DNA from: CAIKLP01 sp965279595
GTDB lineage: Bacteria; Bacteroidota; Bacteroidia; Sphingobacteriales; Sphingobacteriaceae
Length of the DNA stretch: 64,000 bases
Assembly: GCA_965279595.1 (NCBI GenBank)
Contig: OZ257246.1
Span: forward strand, 2,294,001 to 2,358,000
Direction of reading: 5' to 3'
Shown here: one piece after another, positions 16,363-25,405 of the stretch
How positions within the stretch are numbered: the stretch's first letter is position 1
Layout of the letters: every line of letters begins with the position of its first letter
Position numbers and translations under genes: made by a program
The notes under the pieces: generated by a model
Told to the model about the DNA's origin: nothing
Seen by the model: only the letters and a program-made list of their open reading frames with translations
Database searches by the model: none

Positions 16363-16425
16363 AATTTGAAATGCAATTTTGTATTCAAAATATTTGATAA
16401 AAAATATTTCACATGGTCATTATAT

Positions 16426-16433
16426 TATATTTG
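16426..16433 (+). promoter_or_regulatory. Promoter -7 box before purC
   Basis: TATATTTG is a perfect TAnnTTTG box 16 bases before the purC start. The -33 element is weak. It suggests that purC can be transcribed independently of phoH. Confidence 0.45.
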
Positions 16434-16449
16434 CAAAAAATCTTGACGA

Positions 16450-17397
16450 ATGAACTCACTTTCCAAAACAAATTATCAATTTCCTAAGCAAACTCAATTT
16501 TATAGAGGGAAAGTTAGGGATGTTTATACCATAGACAATAAGTGGTTAGTGATGATTGCATCTGATCGTATTTCTGCTTTTGATGTGGTTTTACCAAAAG
16601 CAATTCCTTTCAAAGGTCAAGTTTTGAATCAAATTGCTGCTAAATTTCTTGAATCTACACAAGATATTATACCAAATTGGGTGTTAAATGTTCCAGACCC
16701 TTCCGTTACTATTGGAAGAATGTGTGAAACATTTCCTGTGGAAATGGTCATTAGAGGATATTTAGCTGGTCATGCTTGGCGAGAATACCAATCTGGTAAA
16801 AGAATGGTTTGTGGTGTAAAATTGCCTGATGGTTTAAAAGAAAATGATCAATTACCTTCTCCAATTATTACACCTACCACAAAAGCACATGAAGGGCATG
16901 ATGAAGATATTTCAAGAGAAGAAATAATTGCGAAAGGATTAGTTATAGAAAGTGAGTACTTACAATTAGAAAGATATACACGAGAATTATTTCAAAGAGG
17001 CTCAGAAATGGCAAAGGCAAAGGGATTGCTTTTGGTTGATACCAAATATGAATTCGGCAAAATTGACTCTACAATTTATTTAATTGATGAAATTCATACA
17101 CCTGATTCATCTAGATATTTTTATTTAGATGGATATGAAGATAGACAAGAAAAAGGGGAATCTCAAAAGCAATTATCTAAAGAATTTGTACGACAATGGT
17201 TAATTGAGAATGGTTTTCAAGGAAAAGAAAATCAACAAATACCAGAAATGACAGATGAAAAGTGCAAAGAAATTTCTGATAGGTATATCGAGTTATATGA
17301 AAAAATAATAGGGGAGCAGTTTATACCAGCCTCAACCTCTGATATTGAAAAGAGAGTGAAAGAAAATATTGAAAATGCATTAATGAGTATTTCCTAA
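16450..17397 (+). CDS. purC: Phosphoribosylaminoimidazole-succinocarboxamide synthase
   Basis: PurC joins CAIR and aspartate using ATP to give SAICAR in purine synthesis. At 315 residues it is of the longer, yeast-like type common in Bacteroidota rather than the 240-residue form. Motifs seen are FYRGKVRDVY, ASDRISAFDVVLP, MVIRGYLAGHAW, SPIITPTTKAHEGHDE and LIDEIHTPDSSRYF. It starts at ATG 16450. The STAS gene follows after 39 bases and RNase Z after that, so the three probably form one transcript. Another purine gene, purA, lies at 39 kb. Confidence 0.97.
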   Translation: MNSLSKTNYQFPKQTQFYRGKVRDVYTIDNKWLVMIASDRISAFDVVLPKAIPFKGQVLNQIAAKFLESTQDIIPNWVLNVPDPSVTIGRMCETFPVEMVIRGYLAGHAWREYQSGKRMVCGVKLPDGLKENDQLPSPIITPTTKAHEGHDEDISREEIIAKGLVIESEYLQLERYTRELFQRGSEMAKAKGLLLVDTKYEFGKIDSTIYLIDEIHTPDSSRYFYLDGYEDRQEKGESQKQLSKEFVRQWLIENGFQGKENQQIPEMTDEKCKEISDRYIELYEKIIGEQFIPASTSDIEKRVKENIENALMSIS

Positions 17398-17436
17398 TAC
17401 GGATATATTCACTTATTTTTAAGAAAATTTACAACC

Positions 17437-17820
17437 ATGAAATTTGAAGTAGATAAACACGAGAAATATGTTTTGTTAAAACCTCTTGATTTGCAAGAAT
17501 TAAATTCTGAAACTGCACCAAAGCTAAAATCGGAATTTAACTTAATTGAAACAGAAGGAATTAATAATATCATTTTAGACTTAAGTAATGTTTATACCGC
17601 TGACGAATCGGGTGTAAGCGCAATATTATATGGTTATCGTCAATGTAGAAACAACGAAGGTACTTTTGTTTTAACTGCAGTGCATTCAGATTTACAAAAA
17701 CTTATTGGACTTTCAACAACAGAAAATTTAATCAGTATAGTACCTACAATTAGCGAAGCCATTGATTTAATCTTTATGGAAGAAATTGAGAGGGACTTGC
17801 GAAAAGAATTAGACGAATAA
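17437..17820 (+). CDS. Stand-alone STAS-domain protein (anti-sigma factor antagonist-like)
   Basis: The 127-residue protein is essentially one STAS domain: an N-terminal strand (FEVDKHEKYVLLKP), NNIILDLSNVYTADESGVSAIL with Ser in the usual phosphorylatable position after Asp-Glu, and a C-terminal acidic tail. Such proteins bind or release anti-sigma kinases of the RsbW/SpoIIAB type. No kinase or phosphatase partner is encoded nearby. The gene lies between purC and rnz, 10 bases before rnz, and this placement suggests a link to RNA processing or housekeeping regulation rather than a local stress module. That link is inference. Confidence 0.85.
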   Translation: MKFEVDKHEKYVLLKPLDLQELNSETAPKLKSEFNLIETEGINNIILDLSNVYTADESGVSAILYGYRQCRNNEGTFVLTAVHSDLQKLIGLSTTENLISIVPTISEAIDLIFMEEIERDLRKELDE

Positions 17821-17830
17821 TCCTCCTATC

Positions 17831-18745
17831 ATGAGTGTCTTTGAAGTTACTGTACTTGGAAGCAGCTCTGCCACTCCAGCTTATAATAGAAACCCTAGTG
17901 CCCAGTTACTAAATATCAATGAACATTATTATTTAGTTGATTGCGGAGAAGCAACTCAAAATCAATTAAATAAATTTAAAATCAAATCTTCTCGAATTGA
18001 TTATATTTTTATAACTCATTTGCATGGTGATCATTACCTTGGTTTGGTAGGTTTATTATCTACTTTACACTTAAATGGTCGAACAAAAGAACTCCTACTT
18101 TTTGGACCCAAAGAATTAAAAGATATTATTGATTTGCAATTAAAAGTTTCTGAAACTCAATTGAGATATCCTTTAATTTTTCATCCTACACAAACAGAAT
18201 ATTCTGAATTGATTTTTGAAAACACTGATGTGAAAGTAGATACTATTTTATTAAATCATCGAATCCCAACTAATGGTTTTTTGTTTAAAGAAACCCAACG
18301 TAAAAGAAAAATAAATACACAAAAATTAGAAGAGTACGATATTCCGTTGGAATACATTCCTTTATTGAAAAATGGAATTGATTATTCTGATAAATTAGGT
18401 AGAACAATCTCAAATGCAGAGCTGACAATAGATCCAGCAGTACCAAAAAGTTTTGCTTATTGTTCTGACACCAAATTTACTGAACAATTTTTAGATCAAA
18501 TTGAAGGTGTTGATTTCTTATATCATGAAGCAACTTTTTTGCATGAACTTTTAGCTAGAGCTGAAGAAACATTTCATACTACTGCCAAACAAGCTGGACA
18601 ACTTGCTTCAAAAGCTGCCGTCAAAAAATTAATGATTGGTCATTTTTCAGCAAGATATAAGGAATTACAACCTTTGTTGGATGAAGTGAAATTAGAATTC
18701 CCCAATAGTATACTAGCTATAGAAGGAGAAAAGCATATTATATAA
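17831..18745 (+). CDS. rnz: Ribonuclease Z (tRNA 3'-processing endonuclease)
   Basis: The 304-residue metallo-beta-lactamase-fold enzyme has the zinc motif THLHGDH (His63, His65, Asp67, His68), a leading LGSSSATPAYNRNPSA, YCSDTKF with the later metal Asp, and a C-terminal GHFSARY. RNase Z cuts tRNA precursors after the discriminator base. This fits tRNA-Ser in this window, where CCA is not encoded. The length is normal for the short bacterial form. It ends 42 bases before the convergent MCE gene. Confidence 0.95.
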   Translation: MSVFEVTVLGSSSATPAYNRNPSAQLLNINEHYYLVDCGEATQNQLNKFKIKSSRIDYIFITHLHGDHYLGLVGLLSTLHLNGRTKELLLFGPKELKDIIDLQLKVSETQLRYPLIFHPTQTEYSELIFENTDVKVDTILLNHRIPTNGFLFKETQRKRKINTQKLEEYDIPLEYIPLLKNGIDYSDKLGRTISNAELTIDPAVPKSFAYCSDTKFTEQFLDQIEGVDFLYHEATFLHELLARAEETFHTTAKQAGQLASKAAVKKLMIGHFSARYKELQPLLDEVKLEFPNSILAIEGEKHII

Positions 18746-18787
18746 TTGTTGAAAATTTTCGAAAAATTACATCTTCAAAAACTGATA

Positions 18788-19807
18788 TTATTTCTTAGGA
18801 CGCAACTCGCTAGTATCAGTTGGCTCTTTATATTTCTTACTGCCTCCACCAAATACAGAAACGTTTACATAACGTTTTGGATTCAGTCTTAAATCAACCA
18901 TTAATTTATCCAAATCAATGGCAGTTTGATTGACATTTTTATAAAGATCTTCATTGTTAATTAACATACCCAATGAACCTTCGCCTTTGTTAATACGATC
19001 TGTGATTGCAGCAACATCAGCAATTGCTTTATTTGCTTGCTCAACAGTTTTAACAAAGTTGATTTTTGCAATTGAATCTGATATTTGATTTACATTAGTC
19101 AAAATATCAGTTATTTTTTGATTGTTATTTTTCAGGTTGGTAGTGATCGACTCAATATTTGAAGTAATAACTTTAAATCGTGCAGCTTGGTATTTTACAA
19201 GTGTATCAACTCGAGTAGCTGTTACTTCTAAGGTTTCGATACTGCGTTTGATACTTGCAAAACTTTGATCAATATTTGAACGAAAATCAGGATTAAGAAT
19301 ATATTGAACAGAAAGTAATATGGAATCTACCGTTTCTAATAATTTTTCAGCTTTTTGTTTTACTGGTAATACTTGTGAGTTTACAGATTGAGCTAAACTC
19401 ATCTCCATATCCGTTCTAATGGTGTCACCTTCCTCGATATAACTTCTTGAGTCGCCGAAAATCAATTCAATTGCTTTTGCACCCAATAAATCTTGACTTG
19501 CAATTTTTGCAACCGTATTATTGGGAATTCTTAAATCAGGGATTAAGGTTAAGGTTGCAATTATGCTTCCACTTGGAGTTAATTCTAAGGCAGTTATTTT
19601 ACCTACACTGTATCCATTATAAAGTACAGGATTAGAAACTTCTATTCCATTAATATGATCATATTCAGCATAAATATCAATAGTATCAGTAAATATGTCT
19701 TTTCCTTTAAGAAAGTTAAAGCCTAAAACCAACATGGTAAGAGCTACCACTGCTAATATGCCTACTTTTGTTTCATTCGCTATTTTCACACCAACAAATT
19801 TTTTCAA
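18788..19807 (-). CDS. MCE (MlaD-like) lipid-transport protein
   Basis: This 339-residue protein has one N-terminal membrane helix (about residues 13-31), then a single MCE domain (ITALELTPSG, VAKIASQDLLGAKAIELIFG). A long helical region follows (about 140-300) with Asn and Ile heptad-like spacing, and a charged C terminus. MCE proteins bring phospholipids between membranes with an ABC transporter. The permease and ATPase are not encoded in this window. It lies 7 bases downstream of the amidase gene, so both are probably co-transcribed as an envelope unit. Confidence 0.9.
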   Translation of the reverse strand: MKKFVGVKIANETKVGILAVVALTMLVLGFNFLKGKDIFTDTIDIYAEYDHINGIEVSNPVLYNGYSVGKITALELTPSGSIIATLTLIPDLRIPNNTVAKIASQDLLGAKAIELIFGDSRSYIEEGDTIRTDMEMSLAQSVNSQVLPVKQKAEKLLETVDSILLSVQYILNPDFRSNIDQSFASIKRSIETLEVTATRVDTLVKYQAARFKVITSNIESITTNLKNNNQKITDILTNVNQISDSIAKINFVKTVEQANKAIADVAAITDRINKGEGSLGMLINNEDLYKNVNQTAIDLDKLMVDLRLNPKRYVNVSVFGGGSKKYKEPTDTSELRPKK

Positions 19808-19814
19808 AGATAGC

Positions 19815-20600
19815 TTATTTTTCTTTTTCTAAATCAGTTTTATAATCTTTAAAAGCCTTATAAATAGAATTTGATATCGCATTTTGTCCATTTTCAGAAG
19901 TTAAATAGACTTCTTCTTCTTTATTTGTAAGGAAACCTGTTTCAATTAAAATGGATGGCATGTTGGTTCTCCATAACACTAAAAAACTTTCTTGTTTCAC
20001 ACCTCTATTGAACCTCTGATCTTTTTTGGAGAATTGATTTTGAATTTTTGCAGCAATATTGATACTCTTATCCAAATTCACATTTTGGTAAAGTGAAAAA
20101 ATGATATAGGCTTCTGTTGATTTAGGATCGAAACCATCATAATTAGTTTCGTAATTTTCTTCTAATAAAATTACTGAGTTTTCTCTTTTTGCTACATTTA
20201 AATTTGCTTCACTTTTTGAAAGTCCCATGGCATAGGTTTCTGTACCATAGGCAGTTTTATTAGTGTTGGCATTACAATGTATAGAAATAAAAATATCAGC
20301 TTTAGCTCTATTAGCTATGTCTGCTCTTTCATTTAATTCGATAAATACATCAGTACTCCTGGTATAAATAACTTTTACATCAGGGCAATTCTGTTCTATT
20401 TCTTTGCCTAGTTTTAATGCAATGGCAAGTGTTACATCCTTTTCTTTTGAGTTAGAACCCAAACATCCTGTATCATGACCACCATGCCCCGCATCAATCA
20501 CAACCGTTTTTAATTTATAAGGACCCATTAATTTGCTGAATGCAAATACAGGTAGAATGAATAAGAAGAATATAAGAAATAGCTTTGTTAGTCGTTTCAC
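19815..20600 (-). CDS. N-acetylmuramoyl-L-alanine amidase (Amidase_3)
   Basis: This 261-residue exported enzyme has a signal peptide (LFLIFFLFILPVFAFS) and zinc-site motifs VIDAGHGGHDTG, SIHCNAN and ILIETGFLTN, with the family Glu residues. It cuts the bond between the glycan and the stem peptide of peptidoglycan in the periplasm, as in cell separation. It lacks the AMIN or LysM targeting domains of larger amidases. It is upstream of and coupled to the MCE gene, and divergent from the LptD-like gene across 61 bases. Confidence 0.93.
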   Translation of the reverse strand: MKRLTKLFLIFFLFILPVFAFSKLMGPYKLKTVVIDAGHGGHDTGCLGSNSKEKDVTLAIALKLGKEIEQNCPDVKVIYTRSTDVFIELNERADIANRAKADIFISIHCNANTNKTAYGTETYAMGLSKSEANLNVAKRENSVILLEENYETNYDGFDPKSTEAYIIFSLYQNVNLDKSINIAAKIQNQFSKKDQRFNRGVKQESFLVLWRTNMPSILIETGFLTNKEEEVYLTSENGQNAISNSIYKAFKDYKTDLEKEK

Positions 20601-20661
20601 CGTTAATTATTGCTTAAAATTTTGTTACTTCGCAATGCAAAAATAGTATTCATACGCTAAT

Positions 20662-23244
20662 TTGAAACTGCTAAAATCCGTATTTCCACTATTGTTAATA
20701 AGTTTTTTTGAAGTATTGACTTCTCAAAGAGCATTTGCTGCATTGGATTTTGCCCAAGATACAATAACAAACAGCATAACGAGTAATAAGCTAGATTCAT
20801 TATCTATTGATAGCCTTGTCTCAAATAAAAAGAAAAGTGCCATCAAATCAAAAATTCGTTATTCAGCAAAAGATTCCATTGTTTATGATTTATCAGGTAC
20901 CCAAGTTTATTTATATAATGGTGCTGAAGTGTATTATGAAGATATAGTTCTTAAAGCCGATTTTATCCGCATTGATCAAAAGAGAAAAATAGTTTATGCC
21001 CAAGGCGTCAAAGACTCAACAGGAAAAGTAATTGGAAAACCTGTTTTTACTCAAGCTGGACAGATTTATAATTCAGATGAAATGACTTATAATTTTGAAA
21101 CTAAAAAAGGTAAAATAAAAGAAGTAACTACTAAGGAAGGAGAAGGTTACTTAATTGCAGATCAAGTAAAAAAAAATCAATACGATGAAGTGTTTATTAA
21201 AGATGGAAAATATACTACCTGTAATTTAGAGCATCCTCATTTTTATATAGCATTAACTAAAGCTAAGAACACCAAAGATAAAACAGTTTCAGGCCCCGCA
21301 TATCTTGTGGTAGAAGATGTTCCTTTACCTCTAGCCATTCCATTTGGGTTTTTCCCTAGAAAAAATGGTAGATCAAGCGGTATACTCATGCCAGAAATTG
21401 GAGAAGATCGCTCTCTCGGTTTCTTTTTAAGAAATGGAGGTTATTATTTTGGAATTAGTGATCGAATGGATTTAGCTATACGTGGAGATATTTATTCGAA
21501 AGGTAGCTATGGCTTTAGTGCATTCTCAAGATACAACCAACGTTATCGTTTCAATGGAACATTTTCATCTGGATTTACTGATCGCAGATTTGGAGAAATT
21601 AATACTGCCGATTATCAAAGAAATAAAGACTTTTACATTCGTTGGAATCATAATCAAGATGCTAAAGCTATACCTGGTACACGTTTCAGCGCTTCTGTAA
21701 ATATCGCAACTCGTAATAATTATAGAAATAATATTACTACGAATATTCAAACCATTGTACAAAATAATTTAACTTCTTCTGTTAGTTTTTCAAAAGTTTG
21801 GGAAGGAACACCATTCAGTTTATCCAGTTCTCTTTCACATAATCAAAACTTACAAACAGGTCAAATAAGCTTAGGATTGCCTAGAGTTAGTTTCAATGTT
21901 TCAAGAATTAACCCATTTGATTCTAAAAACAGAATCGGAACACAAAAATGGTATCATAAAATTGGATTAAATTATACATTGGATGCTGAAAATAAAATTG
22001 ATACTTACGACAGTTTATTATTCAAACAAGAGTCCTTATCAAAGTTTCAAAATGGTATAAGGCATAATATTCCTATTTCAACATCTTTTAACGCATTTAA
22101 ATTTTTTACGTTAAGTCCATTTATCAATTATAATGAAAGATGGTATTTCAATTATGTTGAGAAATCATGGAATGGAGAATCGGTTGTAACCGATACTTTG
22201 AAAGCTTTTAAACAAGCAAGAGAGTATAGTACAGGCGTTAATTTAACAACTAGAATTTATGGAATGTTTAATGTAAATGCTTTGGGTATCTCTGCTATCA
22301 GGCATGTATTTACTCCTAGTTTTAGTTACAGTTATCGCCCTGATTTTTCACAAAGTTCATTTGGTTACTATAAAAAAGTACAATCAGATTCAACAGGAAA
22401 ATTGACTCAATATTCTATTTTTGAAAATAGTTTATATGGCACTCCAGGTGCAGGTAAATCAAGCCTTATTGGGTTTTCGTTCGACAATAATTTAGAAATG
22501 AAAACGAAACAAAATACTGATACTGGAGTTGTAATTAAAAAGATAAAAATATTTGAAAGCCTTCGTGTATCTGGTAATTATAATTTAGCTGCTGATTCAT
22601 TGAAGTTATCTGTATTATCTTTTAGTGCTAGAACTGTATTGTTTGATAAATTAAATATTGATATTTCGGCTACTTTTGATCCGTATATTTTCCAAACAGA
22701 TACTTTAGGAATTTCAAGAAGGGTTGACCAATTGGAATGGGATAAAAATGATCGAATAGGTAGATTAACTTCTGCTGCAATATCATTGGGAACTAATTTA
22801 AATGCAGATGCCTTTAAAAGTAAAAAACCTGATGCTGTGGTTCGAACTAAAAGCAAATATGATTTAATGGATTATGATATGATCAATAGAACTAATCAAT
22901 ATTATGTTGATTGGACTATACCATGGAATATTGCGATCAATTATATTCTCGCATATAATAAACCATTAACAACAGAAACCATTACTCAAGCTGTAAATTT
23001 TAATGGTGATTTTAGTGTTACTAAAAAATGGAAAATTGGATTTAATTCTGGGTATGATTTTAAAGCTAAAGAAGTAACACCAACCTCTTTAAATATAATC
23101 AGAGACTTACATTGTTGGGATTTATCAATCAATTGGATTCCTTTTGGAACTTATCAAAGATATAGTGTAGACTTAAAAGTTAGAGCGTCTATTCTTCAAG
23201 ATTTAAAATTGTCAAGAAGAAGAGAATTCTACGAAAGGCAATAA
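20662..23244 (+). CDS. LptD/OstA-like lipopolysaccharide assembly outer-membrane protein
   Basis: This 860-residue protein starts at TTG, giving a signal peptide that ends near QRAFA. The N-terminal OstA-like region (about residues 65-190) includes GTQVYLYNGAEVYYEDIVL and FIRIDQKRKIVYAQGV. The large C-terminal part has alternating aromatic strands typical of an outer-membrane barrel, including PFGFFPRKNGRSSGILMPEIG. It would insert LPS into the outer leaflet with LptE. Bacteroidota carry long divergent forms such as this. It is divergent from the amidase gene and ends 6 bases before a convergent lipoprotein gene. Confidence 0.88.
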   Translation: MKLLKSVFPLLLISFFEVLTSQRAFAALDFAQDTITNSITSNKLDSLSIDSLVSNKKKSAIKSKIRYSAKDSIVYDLSGTQVYLYNGAEVYYEDIVLKADFIRIDQKRKIVYAQGVKDSTGKVIGKPVFTQAGQIYNSDEMTYNFETKKGKIKEVTTKEGEGYLIADQVKKNQYDEVFIKDGKYTTCNLEHPHFYIALTKAKNTKDKTVSGPAYLVVEDVPLPLAIPFGFFPRKNGRSSGILMPEIGEDRSLGFFLRNGGYYFGISDRMDLAIRGDIYSKGSYGFSAFSRYNQRYRFNGTFSSGFTDRRFGEINTADYQRNKDFYIRWNHNQDAKAIPGTRFSASVNIATRNNYRNNITTNIQTIVQNNLTSSVSFSKVWEGTPFSLSSSLSHNQNLQTGQISLGLPRVSFNVSRINPFDSKNRIGTQKWYHKIGLNYTLDAENKIDTYDSLLFKQESLSKFQNGIRHNIPISTSFNAFKFFTLSPFINYNERWYFNYVEKSWNGESVVTDTLKAFKQAREYSTGVNLTTRIYGMFNVNALGISAIRHVFTPSFSYSYRPDFSQSSFGYYKKVQSDSTGKLTQYSIFENSLYGTPGAGKSSLIGFSFDNNLEMKTKQNTDTGVVIKKIKIFESLRVSGNYNLAADSLKLSVLSFSARTVLFDKLNIDISATFDPYIFQTDTLGISRRVDQLEWDKNDRIGRLTSAAISLGTNLNADAFKSKKPDAVVRTKSKYDLMDYDMINRTNQYYVDWTIPWNIAINYILAYNKPLTTETITQAVNFNGDFSVTKKWKIGFNSGYDFKAKEVTPTSLNIIRDLHCWDLSINWIPFGTYQRYSVDLKVRASILQDLKLSRRREFYERQ

Positions 23245-23250
23245 TTGTAA

Positions 23251-24015
23251 CTATTTACCGAATACTTTCTTTAAAATATCTGTAATTCTTGCAGCTGGAT
23301 CTTTCCTTATTTTTAATTCTTCTGCAGCAACTAAAACAAATAAACCATCAATAGCTTTTGAAGTTGCATAGCCTGATAAATCAGGGTTCATTTTTTGAAC
23401 AGTTGGAATTTTATTGTAGTAATTGATAGCATCTGCCCAATATTTTGTTGCATTTACCTTTTTCAAAGATGCTTCAATAACCGGTTTAAATTTAGCTGTT
23501 AACTCTAATTGTGTTGATTTTTGTAAATAAGTGGTAGCAGCATTATCGGCACCTTTTAAAATAGATAATCCATCTGAAATTGTCATGTTTTTTACTGCGG
23601 CTACAAAAATTGGTGCTGCAGATTTAGCCGCATCTTCAGCTGCTCTATTCAATGATAAAATAAAATCATTTGCTAATTTTTCTTGACCAAACTGCCTAAG
23701 TGTTGATTCAATTTTCTTTGCCTCAGGAGGGAAGGGAATAAATAACTTAGGGTTTTTATAATAAGCATCGACTTTGGATGCCAATGAAGATGAATTATTA
23801 CTTCCAATTGTTAAAGCTTCTTTTAAACCTTTAATAATATCAGCATTGCTAAGCCCAGTTCCAGTTGAGCCATTTAAAATCTCTGTTCCTTGTTTTTTTA
23901 TTTTATTGAAATCAATTTGGGCACTTGAACATGCTCCTAAACATAATAAAATGGTAATAATAAAGGCACTTTTCATATAATTAAAGATGGAGGTCATTAG
24001 TTTAGTTTTAAACAT
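23251..24015 (-). CDS. DUF4197 lipoprotein
   Basis: The frame allows 254 residues from 24015, but Met14 at 23976 begins a typical lipoprotein signal (MKSAFIITILLCLGACSS), so translation from 23976 is more likely. The rest is helical, with ADIIKGLKEALTIGS near the start and a C-terminal AARITDILKKVFGK, characteristic of DUF4197. It should be anchored in a membrane facing the periplasm. Function is unknown. It ends 6 bases from the convergent LptD-like gene. Confidence 0.85.
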   Translation of the reverse strand: MFKTKLMTSIFNYMKSAFIITILLCLGACSSAQIDFNKIKKQGTEILNGSTGTGLSNADIIKGLKEALTIGSNNSSSLASKVDAYYKNPKLFIPFPPEAKKIESTLRQFGQEKLANDFILSLNRAAEDAAKSAAPIFVAAVKNMTISDGLSILKGADNAATTYLQKSTQLELTAKFKPVIEASLKKVNATKYWADAINYYNKIPTVQKMNPDLSGYATSKAIDGLFVLVAAEELKIRKDPAARITDILKKVFGK

Positions 24016-24099
24016 TGAATCAATGATAGTAATTTATTTATAAACTCAGAATTGTTTGCTAAAGTATAAAGGTTAATTTCGTGAACCAATTTATTAACA

Positions 24100-25341
24100 A
24101 TGTTTGCAGAAATAATTACAATAGGAGATGAAATTTTAATAGGACAAATTGTTGATACCAATTCTGCATGGATGGCAAAGGAATTGAATCAAATTGGCAT
24201 GAGAGTGAAGCAAATAAGCTCAGTTTCTGATGAAAAACAACATATTTTAAATGCTATTAAAGAAGCGGAGCAAAGAGCCGATGTTATATTAATTACAGGA
24301 GGTTTAGGTCCAACAAAAGATGATATCACCAAACATACTTTGAATGAATATTTTAAAGGAAATTTAATTTCAAACGCTGAAGCTTTAGCAAACGTTCATC
24401 GCATTTTCAAAAGATTTAATAGACCTGTTTTAGAAGTTAATATTAAACAAGCTGAAGTACCCGATAATTGTGAAGTTATATTGAATTTAAATGGAACAGC
24501 ACCCGGAATGTATTTTCATAAAAATGGGAAACATTATTTTTCAATGCCAGGAGTGCCATTTGAAATGATGGGAATGATGGAGAATGATGTGCTTAAAATG
24601 ATTCAATCAAAATTGAAAATGCCATTTATTCAACATGAAACTATACTTACGGCTGGTATTGGAGAATCATTTTTAGCAGAAGAAATTTCAGAAATTGAAG
24701 AATCACTTCCAAATCATATAAAATTAGCATACTTACCCAAATTGGGACAAGTTAGACTTAGATTAAGTGGTTATGCTGAAAACAAAGAAGAATTATCATC
24801 AGATTTATTGAAGTATAAAGAGCAAATTGTTACAAAATGTAAAAAGTTTGTAGTTGCTGAACAAGATATTAGTATTGAAGAAGCTATTCTTCAATTATTA
24901 GCTAAAGAAGGGAAAACTCTTTCAACAGCAGAGAGCTGTACCGGAGGATATATTGGGCATCTTTTAACATCAATACCTGGTTCATCAAAAAACTATTTAG
25001 GAGGTGGTGTTACTTATTCATATGAATTAAAAGAAAGTGTTTTAGGAGTAAACCATGATACTTTAATTCAATTTGGAGCAGTAAGTGAAGAAACTGTCAA
25101 AGAAATGGCATTAGGGGCCCTGAAAGCTTTTAATTCAGACTATTCTATTGCCTGTTCAGGAATTGCAGGACCTGATGGTGGAACGCTTGAAAAGCCTGTT
25201 GGGACTGTATGGGTAGCAATTGCGAATAAAAAACAAGTAATTACTCATAAATATTCATTTGGCAATAAACGAATGCAAAACATTGAGCGTACGGCAGTTA
25301 GTGCATTTTATATGTTGTATCGTTTGATGAAAGCGAATTAA
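24100..25341 (+). CDS. CinA family protein (NMN deamidase domain)
   Basis: This 413-residue two-domain protein has an N-terminal MoaB/MogA-like domain (IITIGDEILIGQIVDTNSAW, TGGLGPTKDDIT) and a C-terminal nicotinamide-nucleotide amidohydrolase domain (TAESCTGGYIGHLLTSIPGSS, ACSGIAGPDGGTLEKPVGTVW). The enzyme recycles NMN or clears pyrophosphorylated nucleotides, linking it to NAD metabolism; nadC is also in this window. It lies in the usual full-length range. A monocistronic position before the E2 gene is likely. Confidence 0.95.
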   Translation: MFAEIITIGDEILIGQIVDTNSAWMAKELNQIGMRVKQISSVSDEKQHILNAIKEAEQRADVILITGGLGPTKDDITKHTLNEYFKGNLISNAEALANVHRIFKRFNRPVLEVNIKQAEVPDNCEVILNLNGTAPGMYFHKNGKHYFSMPGVPFEMMGMMENDVLKMIQSKLKMPFIQHETILTAGIGESFLAEEISEIEESLPNHIKLAYLPKLGQVRLRLSGYAENKEELSSDLLKYKEQIVTKCKKFVVAEQDISIEEAILQLLAKEGKTLSTAESCTGGYIGHLLTSIPGSSKNYLGGGVTYSYELKESVLGVNHDTLIQFGAVSEETVKEMALGALKAFNSDYSIACSGIAGPDGGTLEKPVGTVWVAIANKKQVITHKYSFGNKRMQNIERTAVSAFYMLYRLMKAN

Positions 25342-25366
25342 AATTGAAGTAATTATTAAATTCGAT

Positions 25367-25374
25367 TATTTTTG
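25367..25374 (+). promoter_or_regulatory. Promoter of the E2-carbonic anhydrase unit
   Basis: TATTTTTG is a perfect -7 box, with ATTG 20 bases upstream as a -33 match. The leader to the ATG at 25406 is about 30 bases. Confidence 0.55.
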
Positions 25375-25405
25375 TGAATTGAAAAAAAATTAATTTTTTA
25401 AAATT

